From Lanius collurio (taxonomy: Eukaryota; Chordata; Aves; Passeriformes; Laniidae), in NCBI GenBank assembly GCA_020086605.1, contig JACBWW010000050.1:5004725-5068724 (forward strand): 64,000 nt of DNA. The letters are read 5' to 3'. Positions 10,911-22,500 of this stretch are shown piece by piece. Within the stretch, counting starts at the first letter, position 1. Each line of letters opens with the position of its first letter. The notes under the pieces were generated by a model. It did no database searches, was not told the origin of the DNA, and saw nothing but the letters and a program-made list of their open reading frames with translations. The position numbers and the translations under genes were made by a program.

Positions 10911-13524
10911 GAGAAATGGTTCCCACATTGCTCCTGCTCAGAAAGGAGCAAGAAGGCTGGCCCACCATCAGGTGGAGGCAGGAGGGAAATCAGCCCAGGC
11001 CTGCAATATAAAGTGGATTGTACACAGAAAAAGCCTCTACTTGTTTTGGAAAGGAAAAAATGTGGAGTACAAGGAGCAGGCCTGGTAGGAGTTTAGGGAA
11101 GGGGGATGTCATTCCTTTTCCTCCACAGAGCCAGATGCACCTTGACATGTTACAGCCCAGCTCCCAGGGTCTGATCCATCTTGCCCCATCACCTTGGAAG
11201 GAAGGACAGACCCTCCTCTATGCCCTTCCATGCCCCCCATCTGCAAACCAAGCAGCTGGGCAGGTGGGAGTGGTAGTACAACAATCCGTGGGGGAACAGC
11301 AAGGGGCTCAGCACACGGGCAGGACAGTGGGTGCTGCAGGGAGGGAAAGAGCTGGGTCCTCTGGTGTCTTGGATATGGGATTTCAGTAACCACCCATATA
11401 CATCCACACAGCCAAGGCGTTTAGCCCTAGTTCTGAAGCAGGAGGAAAAGGGAGGGGAGGTGAGGGCAGCCTTTAAGGCTGGGTGCTTCCCTGCTGGGCA
11501 CATCTGCTGTGCGGAGGAAAGGCTGTGCTGCTGCTCGCGTCCGCAGGGTGGTGAGGCAGGACAACGTCTGAGCTCGGGGGCGCTTAAAAGCGTTGAGGTA
11601 ACCCTTTTAACCAACGCCTGCTGAGCTGACGGGGGATCCGGCACCACTGGCTGAGAGCCTGGGAACAGTAACACTTTTGCCCACCTGCAGCTGCATTGGT
11701 AATTTCCACACACAGAGAACGAACAGAGAGAGTTCTCAAAAATCCCAGAAGCCACAAACTCCTATGTATCTTTCCTGCCTACAGCTATTTGAAATGGCCA
11801 GGAACCTACAGGTATTGTAGTCCTTTCCCTTGGAAAAGATCTGGAGCACTGTCAGAGGAAATATCCCTGCACTCAGGTTCTCTGGTCCTGGTGCCCTTTG
11901 TGTGGATGTCAGCTCTGCTCCCGCCCTTTTACTTGATCTACAGCATCTCCTCTTGATTCAAAGCAAGATCTCCCTGCACAGCCATTCCCAGCACCATTGT
12001 TCTGCTGTTGGTGTCCCGTAGAGGTCAAGATAGAGGGCACTTTGTAGCCCTTCTCTCAATTGCCCCCACACTGTTGGTCATGATGCCCTTGCCTAGCAGG
12101 GGTTACCCAGCCAGTCCCTCACTCTTGTGGCTGGGAAGTGGTAAAAATCCACGTCTGAACTTGTTGGTGACCACACAAGCACCTGAGCTCCAGATGTAAC
12201 CTCCCATCTACATCATTGGCCACTGTAACCCTCCCAGGGGAGGGGGCAGCAGGATCACTGTGACTCCTGCTGGTGAGCCTGTGATAGATCTCAGCAGTGA
12301 TCTGCTCATGGAACACTAGCTCTGGGAAGTTGAACAGCTCTGTCATCTTCCACTGGGAAATATGAGCTGTGCAGTTACTCCTCTAAAGCTGGTTCTGGTT
12401 ATTTCTCATGCTACTGGAATAGGCCCTTCTTTCCCAACCTAAAGAGCATAAGGACAAAAAGGCATAATACTATGGAATGAACTGCAGCTGATCCTTTCTC
12501 TGGCTGCATTTCTAACTCCATGTAAAATGATCCATCCCCACCAACATTCTTGACGCATGAAGGACCAACAGCTTTACAGATAATGTCTCAAAGGAACAAC
12601 ACTTAGTCCAAGAACTGACTGTCAGGAGGCATGCAGCATTACGTCAGGGCACACCCGTTACCCTGTTTGCACTTGTATCTGCAGAAGCCAGGCATAGGTT
12701 TTTCAAACGTGTAACTTTCTTACAGAAAGACAAATTACAGCTAAGAGCATCCTCAGCTCCAAAAAGCATGCCTTGTTCCAGCAGGATCTTCTCTCTTTTA
12801 CATGTACAGAACCAGCAGAAACTTTCCATTTTACCATCAGGAAATACTATGTTCAAAAGCCTTGCAGAAGGAAAACATAGTTAAAAAATGTACTTAAGGA
12901 TTAGTGGTAGAAGAAGTTTCCAACAGAGAATTTACTCTGAGGGTGTGAGCAGGTGTTGTCTGAGCCGATGTAATTCCTGACAGTTTCACTCCCTGCCCTT
13001 CTAAGCTGAGAATCGGTCAAATTGCAGAGTCATCCTGATTTTTGTACAATTTCCTCCTAATCAGTCAGACAGCTGGTAGCTGGATCATCTGAAGCTCAGA
13101 GGATGAAGAGGGCAGCCATTTATCAGATACATAACCAGGCCACGCTGGTAAAAATCTCTTGATATGCGAGGGAAGAGGTGCAAACAACTTGCTTGCATGA
13201 TCCAGCAGGATGAGGCAGAAGCAAATAAAGCAGCAGGAAGAGATTGACGAGTGCAAACAGGAGGGGCACAGGCAAGAGAGATGTGTTTTGTAGAAAGTTG
13301 AGGTAGCAGTAGTTTTACAAGGATGATGAACTGCAAAGATGCTAGAACTGTGGGAAGAGGCTGAGGACAAGCAAGATACATGTGGAAGTGGTGGAGGCAG
13401 GAAGAACAGCATAAATGCTGAAATGGCACAGAGATTAGGGGTTGCAGATAAGGAGTAAACAGCGGATCAGGGTGAAATGCTGCTGGGAATGGGCACTAAG
13501 CCACTACTCAGCCATTGCTGTTAT
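10911..13524. other. NPHS2 3' UTR and NPHS2-AXDND1 intergenic region
   Basis: The two genes end tail to tail here. No clear AATAAA lies near the NPHS2 stop; the variant AATATA occurs near 11007, and an AATAAA occurs far downstream at about 13215. No recognised repeat or gene was found; the open frames at 11.0-11.8 kb look like chance GC-rich frames. Confidence 0.45.
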
Positions 13525-16500
13525 TCAGTGTTTGCTTTTTCTGGATCCCTTGGGATGGCCAGAGGTAGACGCTTTGGGAGTTGAGCAGGCCATTACTTCT
13601 GAAATACTTTCTTGGAGGATTTTTCTGAAAGAAAAAACAGCAAGCCAAAGCCATTTAAATACCACAGAGTTAAAATGTGCCCAAGGTATCACATCCTTAA
13701 CAAACAAGTAAGCCCATCCTCCCATTTTGAAGTCAAAGAGAGAAGATACACTGTGAAGAAATTTTAATTCCCATTCTTTCTCCTTCTCCACATTTAAATC
13801 TTGTGGATCTAGTTGGGAAAGGGCACAAGGAGATGCTTTCGTACACAATAAGCTTATGACCTAAGGAACTCACTGCCACACCATATGGGCAAGAACAGTA
13901 GGTAAGCAGTGTTCAAATACTTCCTGGAGAAAGCAAGAGCATCCTGTGTTATAAACACAAAAGGGCTGTGGCCTCTGGGACATAATTTTTTTTCTAATCC
14001 AAAATCAGTAATCCTAAATAGATCTTGACTGTGACAGGGAATACTCGCTCACAAGGAACATGATGCCAGTTACAGTGATCTCCTAGATACAGACCCTGTT
14101 ATATGTTAAAATCAAAATTCATTTCTCTCAAAACCACACCATGTGCAGCAGTTTTTTCTGCCCTGATCTAGAATCACATTAAAAGCCTCTTTGCTTCACC
14201 ACTCACAGAGTCGAGACAAAACTCCAAGATGTGTCCAGTCCGGGAGAGTTCTGCACTAAACAGATGAGTGAGGTGTCCTCAAAGACTGGTTCAGTCTCCA
14301 AATCTGAAAAAAGGTTCAGAATATTGATTATCCTGACTTTGCCTTTCCTTGTCTGTTGCCTCTTGGATGACTTTCTCGTCTTTCTCCAGTTCACACTCTA
14401 GCTCTTGATTCCCTGCAGAGCTTCTTCCTGCTTCTCTTCAAGACCTTCAAATCTTTCCTCTGCATTCTGAGCACGGATCTCTGTTACTTTGAAACACAGA
14501 AGCAAAGTTAATGCAAATCTAAGGAGCTGCTGGCAGGAGACCCAGGAGCTGCTGGCAGGAGACCCAAGAGAAAGATTTAGAGAGCTGAAGAGTCCGGTGG
14601 GATTGGCTGACTCTATAAAACATGCTTATGGTTTCAGAGAAGGGCATTGTTAAAAGATCTACAAAGGATTTCATGGCACATCTATGTAAACCTTGCAAAT
14701 TTAATTAATTCTAAAATTCAGTGTTTGCTAGCAAAGGGTGAGATGCTGATCTTTGCTGAGAGAGGATAAAAATGGAGCAGAGTCAATTCTATTAGCAGAG
14801 CTAATGAGATGGGATTTCCCTGGATAATACAAGCTCTCAGACAAAACAAGAATGAGGGAATATAATTCAGAGTGCCCGAGCCTGCTCAGGCATGGAAGAA
14901 GTCACTACCAAACACACACCTCGGTGTGATTCTGCACAGAGACACTTGGGTGTCCCTTCACTGTGTTCCTCACACTGAGGAAGGATATTGCATGGCTGCA
15001 CCTACCAAGCTTCAGGGGACTGGCAGGCCATGGAAGAGCTCAGCTGCATTCATACAACACCCTGCAAGTGCAAACAGGACCCGTAGAAATAGAAGTCTTG
15101 CAGAAAACCATCAGGAGTACTTCTCAAGTGTCCCAAGACATTCAGAGTGAAAGGAAACACAAAATTAAGTCATCAGATATTGGATAAAGCAGAACCTCAT
15201 CAGAGAGCAGAGACAGCATCTGCCTGAAATGAAACCCTGCCCTGCTCAGGCCTCCAGCACAGGACCAGTACTCAGAGCAGCTGCACCTGCAGACATTCCA
15301 GTGCTGCCAGAACTTCAAACTCTTCCTGGGAAAAGGGAGTGGAGGACTTGTTGGCAGTCACCTCCCTCTGGTTGGAAAGGGGAAAACCTTTGTTTAAGTG
15401 AACATGAAACCAACAATGCCAGATTTCATCAGCAGTGTGTTCCCAGTTTGATGCTGACGTCTCAGTTCACAGTACCAACCCAGGCAAGAGCTCTGTGTGT
15501 CAGCAAAACATGCAAAACCAGAGGCTACTTCAGGCACAGAATGCATCTTGGCATTAAAAACAGACTACAGTCCTTTTCTGATGCAGATATGAAACTCTCA
15601 CTGGCTCATAGTCTTGGATTTCTGGTGCAATCACTGGGTTATAGAGGTTGGACATGGCTGTAGCTTGACCAGGAGAAAAAAACCCCAAAATACACACAAA
15701 AATGTTCAGACAACAGAAAGAAGCAGCTCCTCAAGGGTCCAACAGGCATAAGTCAGCTTTCAACCATGATTTTTCGGTAAAAGTAACTGTTGAGAGGCTC
15801 CTGCTCTAAGCTTTGGAAGGTAATTGAGATATCCAGGGATTTAGCTCCGTAAAACAAATCAAAGTCCGTAAAGAAATGCTCCTGCATCTTGCACTGTCAC
15901 TCAGAACTAGCTGCACACCTCTAAAGCATGAGGGCAAGGCATGCTCAGGAATGCAGTGTGCTTAAGGAGGGACTGTCCAGTGACAGTTTGCTAAACATCC
16001 ACAGTTCCTGTACCTCTTGGCTTCACTCTGGATGACTAACTGGCCAGGGAATGACTGCAAAAGGCAGGCCCTGTGACTTCTGGAGAATAACTTTACCAAA
16101 GAGCACTGTCCTGAAGGCTAATGGACAAAACAAGATCCTAGGAGGCTGCAACAACTTAAGCTTCTGCTTCCCTGTGTTGGGGGATCCCTCTGAACCTCTA
16201 AATCCTCTCCAGCTCCTCCCATGTGCTCAGCACCAAACCATTTTCACCCTTGCAGCCTCTGCTGTGTAGTCCTGGTTCAGATTACACACATCACCTATTC
16301 CTGGTCCCACAAAAGACCTGGGGCCATGGCAGTGATGTGTGGGTCAGGAGGACAACTTTCAGCTGTGGTAACTGTGCTAAGATTATTGAAGGTTGCAAGA
16401 AGAGAGGAATCAGAGAGAACACCGGCGCCTTGCACTGTCTGGTGCAGGTCTGACATGAGTGTTAAATGGAGTCTCATAACAGAGTCTGAGTAGACAGGTA

Positions 16501-19500
16501 AAACCCAGCACCAAGTCTCTGCCAACAGGTTAAAAACATCAGTGTGGTGGAGACTCCTATCCCTGTGACCAAAATGACATCTGATTTCAGAGACTTCGGG
16601 TGGATGTTGGAGTCATGCCCTACATATCTGATCATGTCTGCAAAGGCTTTGCTGTCATCGGTCAGGTAATTCATACCAGCACCTGGCTGCTGCTGAGAGA
16701 GAAAAGGAAATAGGAGAAAAGGAGGAAAGAAAAGAAGCAGGAGATGCCACTGGCCTAGTGGCATTCAGGGCAGCTGCAGGGCCACATGTCACATCACATA
16801 CTATGAACAAATAAAAAGTAACAAATAGAAAGGTCCTGATGGAAAGTATCACATTGCAGCTACTACAGTCACCTGCATAATAGCAACTTCCTCTTTTACT
16901 TCTTGTCTTTCTCTGTTACAGATTTCCCATTGGCGTTGGCATCTTCACTTTCAGGGTCTTCTTGAGATGAAGCAATTATAGTGTCCTTAAGCTTCAGTTG
17001 CAATTCCTGTAAGGCACCCTCAGGATCAGTTACTGATGTGCTCTGTTTGTCCATCCAAACAGCTTAGGCAAAGCCAGCTAGTCTCTGACTTTCTCTTGCA
17101 CGTATTTAGACTTAAACTCCAGACACCTCAGGAGTCCTGAGCAGAGATATTTCTAAACACTAATGAACATGCTAATTACTTAATATTACATCAGCAGCAA
17201 AAAAAAGGCAGCGTGAGAGCTACAGCACTGGCTGTACACTGCAGTCATGAACAACATCACTCTGCCTTGGGATTGAGTTCAGAACCAATGGAAATAGATT
17301 GTCCAAGACAATAAATCCAAATCCATTTCCTTGTCATCTGAATGTACCCTGCTTTCTCATGAAAGCACGCTAATGCCAGGCCAACCATCTGTACAGTGCA
17401 TCTCCGTGTCACAGGTGGTCTCAAACATCCTTCCACCTAGGGAATTAAATCAGAAGCTCAACCTGATCTTCTGAGCAAGGCAACTACCAGAACTGCAGCA
17501 GAAGTCCACCTCAATAAGTGAAGCAAAAGCCATCATGCACCGTGGGGAACTGATCTGGGGGTAAACCTGAGATACCCACAGGACAAGCAGTCTGCTGTCA
17601 CATCTCAGCAAATCCACCAGCTACAGAACCAGTTTTCTGTGCAGTTCAGTCACCTGCAGGAAGTATCAGAGCAAACCTAAACCACTAATGAAATAATCAG
17701 TCTTGCCAAGTGATCTGAAGTCAGCGTATTTCACATAAGTCAGAGTCCCACCTCATCCAATTTGCAAACTGATCTAATGACAGAAACATTTGTTTTTACC
17801 ATTTTTTCTTCTATATTCATTACAAACATATATTTCCCTACTAGGGATTTATCCTTCTCCCAGTTCTTGTTTAGAATCATTTGCTGCTTACCAGCCATGT
17901 GGTGCCTTCTCATGTCCAGAATTCAGCAACAAACCAAAAATCACACCCCACACTGCAACCGTAGGAGAAAGACTCCCCAGGAATCTACAGCCCTAGGAGA
18001 AGGAAGTAAAACCACAGATCCAGCAGGCACAGCTGCTCTCTGAACAGGAAACATCAGTGTTATTCCAGAGGAAATGCTTACTGAGGGTGAAACAATAAAT
18101 TTGTGCTCATGCACTGTACTGGAGATCTTGCAGCTATTTTTAGAGCAGTTCTCCTCTGCTCCTTTGGCTGACAGACAAAAACCACAGCTCAAACAGGAAA
18201 GAAAGTGTTGAAAGAGAAACAAGTATTCTTCACAATTGTGCTCTGGCCAGAGGGAGACGAAAGGAAAGAGTGGGTACTTGATAGAATGCTCTTATCCATA
18301 GCAACTGCAGTCTTGCACTTCCTTTTTCATTAAGAGCATCATTATTCAAGGATGGAACCCATTGCTGAATCATCTGAAAAAAATCTCTAGGTGCCAGTGA
18401 AGAAAGCCCCAAATCCAGAAGCAAAGTGACCTCTAGAGCACCAGACCCTAAAGATCTCCTGTCTCAAAGATATCTTTTGCTTCCCAATATATTTAAGTAC
18501 ACCATATGCTGGAAACCTGACACAGGCTTTTTTGTTAATGCTCTAGTTGTGGGCAAACTGGGCATTCACTGGGAATCTTGCACATGCACATTATCGATGT
18601 GTTCTGCAAATGATTTATTTCTTGATGATATTTACTAAAGACAATGGAGCACCATGGAGAGGAATATGGCCTCACATATCTGACTCTATATGAATCACTC
18701 ATTTTGTTTGTTTATTTTTCAAATGTTAAGATTTCCAAAGCAGGTGGCAGTCCTGAGGAAGATGGGGGTGTTCCAGGAAGGATATTGAAATCTCCAACTG
18801 TATCCACAGGTATTGCAAATGAAAGGTGGTCACCAATCATTTTAACACTTCATCTGATCACGTTTATCCCATTGCCACTTTCCTGCACCAGAGTCCCCAC
18901 AGAAGGACATCTTTTAAGTGTAGTTTTCTGTACAAGACCAGTCCAGATCCAGTTAATGCCTCTGTCCTTACAGGAAGGGTGGTTTATCATCACTCAACTT
19001 TGTGCAATGGGCAGGAGCCTGTACAGCTCCTCACTGCATCCACCTGGGCCAGTCAGGCAGGAATCTTGTGTTAAAATGCTGGGAGCTTGGCTTCGTGCAT
19101 GCCAGGACCTCACTTCAGCTTTCACACCTCGAATACTTCTCCCCAGTGCTTCAAAAACCTAGCTATGCCTACAGGGGAAGAAATTATGGTCTTTAATTAT
19201 GATTCCTTCAGCCAACAAAAATAAAGCTGGTCTCTGTCAGGGATGCCAAGAGGGATGAACAGCCTATGTGGGAACAGGCTACACTTAGGATTAAGAATGA
19301 GATGTTTAATAAACACTGAATACAAAGCAAGCTGAAAGAAAATAGGCTTGATGTAATGCCCTGACTTCTTGTCTTGGCAGATTTGATTCCCTCACTGCAT
19401 AAAGGCTTAATATAATCCTTTTTAAAACAGCTTTGCAGTTATAATCACATTCTTCAAAGATGCTGGTGATACAGTATGAACAAATGTGCAAAATGCCTGG

Positions 19501-22500
19501 ACAAGGCAGTAAATTACTTGTTCATTCACTTACCTGGCACATGCTGATGGCTATTCTCTGTTTCTTGGGGAATATGCTCGAGATGTAACAATACTTGCTC
19601 TTCATAGTCAGTGTTTACCTTAGTGAAAACCCGGAGGAGGTCCTGGTCTCCATGACACCTTGTAGCAAAGTTAGCACGTTAAGCACATGGTAGCAATGGC
19701 AGTTTTTTTATATTTTAATGATTTTGATGCATGGCTTGGTCTTCCCACTGTACAGCTGTGGAGTAGGGCTGGATAACTTCTCTGGTTTGGGAGAAGCACA
19801 ATGCAGCGAAGTTGGGATGTGCAGACTGGTGGGAAATGGAGTCATTTACCCTCTGCAGGACAGAACTTTTTAGAATGCACAGTGAGTGCTCCACAACCAG
19901 GCATTAGTTTTGAATGATCAGGAGGCCAAAGAGAAGCAGTAGGAATGATAATTGTGTCAGTTTTCCTGCTGTGCAGCATCAGCTTAAGGGGTAAAAAAGG
20001 TAGGTCCCAGGAAGGCACGGGATGAGGCAGAACAGTCACTTGAGAACACCTCCATGGGGCTTGGCCATATTAGCGCTTACAAGTATTTTGTTGTCCTTGC
20101 TAAACAGCAGCTTGCTTTGGGAAGGCTGTCTGTGTCATTGCATTGATCTTAAAACTTAACTTGATGCCATGATGATTTTTTTGCCTTTTCTTTTATACCC
20201 CTTTTACAACTTCTGTATTCTTAGTGCTTTTTGCCTACATTCTGGGACTTGTTTGTTCAGCTAGGAGACTAAACATTTTAGAAGCTTCGTACTTAGGGGT
20301 CAGTGTGCCCCAGACCCCCAAATCCTCTCCAGAACACATTCTGTAAACTGAGATAGAACCATCCAAGGGCCTTGGGGATGGGGGCTCACTTGAGCATCTC
20401 ATTGGGGAATTTTTGATAAATACGCTAATTAGTAACACCTATAATATGATACCAGATCTTTTGGGGTGTGCATTGAGGTGTGCATGGAGGTGCATTCGAC
20501 CTGGACGTGGTGCACCAAAGGATCCTAAATTAAATACCAAGGTAAAATCCCTTTTTGCCTTCTAACTGTGTTTGACTCTTGATTTTAAGACCAGGAAAAG
20601 GCATCAATCTAAAACCCAACAAAAGAGACCTAAATGGGGCTCACTGGAGAGGTCACTCAAGTCCCAAGTGCAAATTTCAGAGTAAAGACACACCTTATTC
20701 TCACAATGAAGGTATTCTCTGAAGGCTTTAAGAAGTGATTAAGGAAGACTGAATATAAGCTAAGACCCCAAGCCAAACCTTATAAATTTCCGGGAACTAC
20801 TTTCTTACACGTCCTTTCTAAAACAATCTCATCTGCCATTGTTCTCTCTCCCTCTCTCATCCTTGTCATCAAATCCTTTGTATTTCTGTCACATGCTGCT
20901 TGAGACTGGGTAATTAGGTCATAGAAGATAATAAATACTTCAGGTAACCGAGTATCCTTGCCTTACAGGACAAAATTACCATGTTCTCAGTATTGTCTCT
21001 TACCCATTCTTTATAATCTCTCTCATTTTCACTGTTTCTTACCAAAGAGCCACTGTAAAGAAGGGATACCTTGTGTTTTCTGCTGGAAGGCCATCCATTA
21101 CATTACAACGCAGAAATGAATCCAAGCCTTGTATGGATCAAGAGAATACCTTTCCCGTGGCCCAGTTCCCAAAGTCTGTGTGAAAATGAGCTTTCTTTTT
21201 CTGGATTCTGCTGCCTGAAGCAATTTTGGATCAGATGTCCATGCTGTGCTTGTGCTCAGACCATGGCTAACCATGGAGGCTTCTGACAATCTGCTGTTAA
21301 CCTTTTGCCATATTGGTGTCTGGCCAATTCTGGCCCCATTCCTTCATCTTGCTCTCCCTTTCTTAGGACAACTACTTACTTCTTTCCATTAGCTGTCTCA
21401 GCTCCTTTTGTAGGCTGAAATATGGCATGTGGCATAAGACAATGTAGAGAAAAGGACAGGATAACCCTGAGTTGAAAGAATATGATGGCTGTATGAGAAG
21501 CAGCTCAGCAAACCTGAGTAACATACATGCAGTTTGGTTTTAGTCTGCATAAAGGAAATAAGATTATTTTAAAAACAGCAGAGAGGAAACACTTTTGAAA
21601 TCAGGATCAAGTCAAGGTCTTGCAGAGGCAAAGGTTGAAAAGGTTAGTTGCAAATTACTCAACAATTGTTTGTTATCTCACAGAGGAGATGATAAATTTA
21701 TATCAACAAAGAAAACATTTATTTACATATTATCAGGATAATTCAGTATCTAGATGAAGATAACTTTGCATTACTGATAAGGTAAAAGAAGTATTACCCT
21801 CAGAGAGTGCTATCTAGTTAGTGATCTTCAAAGTGATATTTTACTTTACATTTGAAATACCCATCCTTTCCTTTTCTATAAATCATCCCCATAATCAAAA
21901 CCACCCACTCTCCCACTGAACATATAACTTCCCTGAGTCATATCTGCACCATGTGTTCTTTGCACTGTATCACACTTTAAATTACAGAAATTCTTTTCAC
22001 CTGTGACTTCGAGGTAAGTTTCTTGGAGTTTATCCCTTGAATGCCCTTGATTCCCAGCACATAACTGGGGGTCATACTTTAGCTTTGCAAAAGGCCAGTA
22101 CATGTTAGGTCAACTGGTCCTTTATTACCTGCTGCTTTCCTGACATCCCCAAGTAAAGGCTGAACTGCAAAATGGGTTATTCCTCACCACTCCCCCACTT
22201 TTCCTTACGCTGGAAACCCAGTAGAGTTTACACACCCTTTGGGGTTTATTTCTTCCAGAGCAGGCGGTCATGGAGACAATGCCTCCCTACTGCTCTAGGT
22301 CTGCTTTTAGATCTGAAAGAGGAGCACAAGCCTGCCGCGCCCCCAAAAGCTGGACCACCCTTTGGCTGTGCCAGAAAGGTGATGGAAATCAGGTAAGAGA
22401 AGTGTGAGGAACCCATGAGCATAGAGATGCCACAGTGAGTAGGTTGCACAATGAATTGAAAATCTACTGGTGACAATTCTGAGCATTTCTACAAATTAGT

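Noticed and set aside
11018..11755. Several ORFs of 75-188 codons downstream of NPHS2
   Set aside because: No family resemblance, frames on both strands overlap, and the region is the 3' flank of a complete gene.
22172..22396. Plus-strand exon-like block (TTCTTCCAG acceptor, CAG|GTAAG donor)
   Set aside because: The splice signals look good, but the translation resembles no known protein and lies antisense inside AXDND1; chance cannot be excluded.
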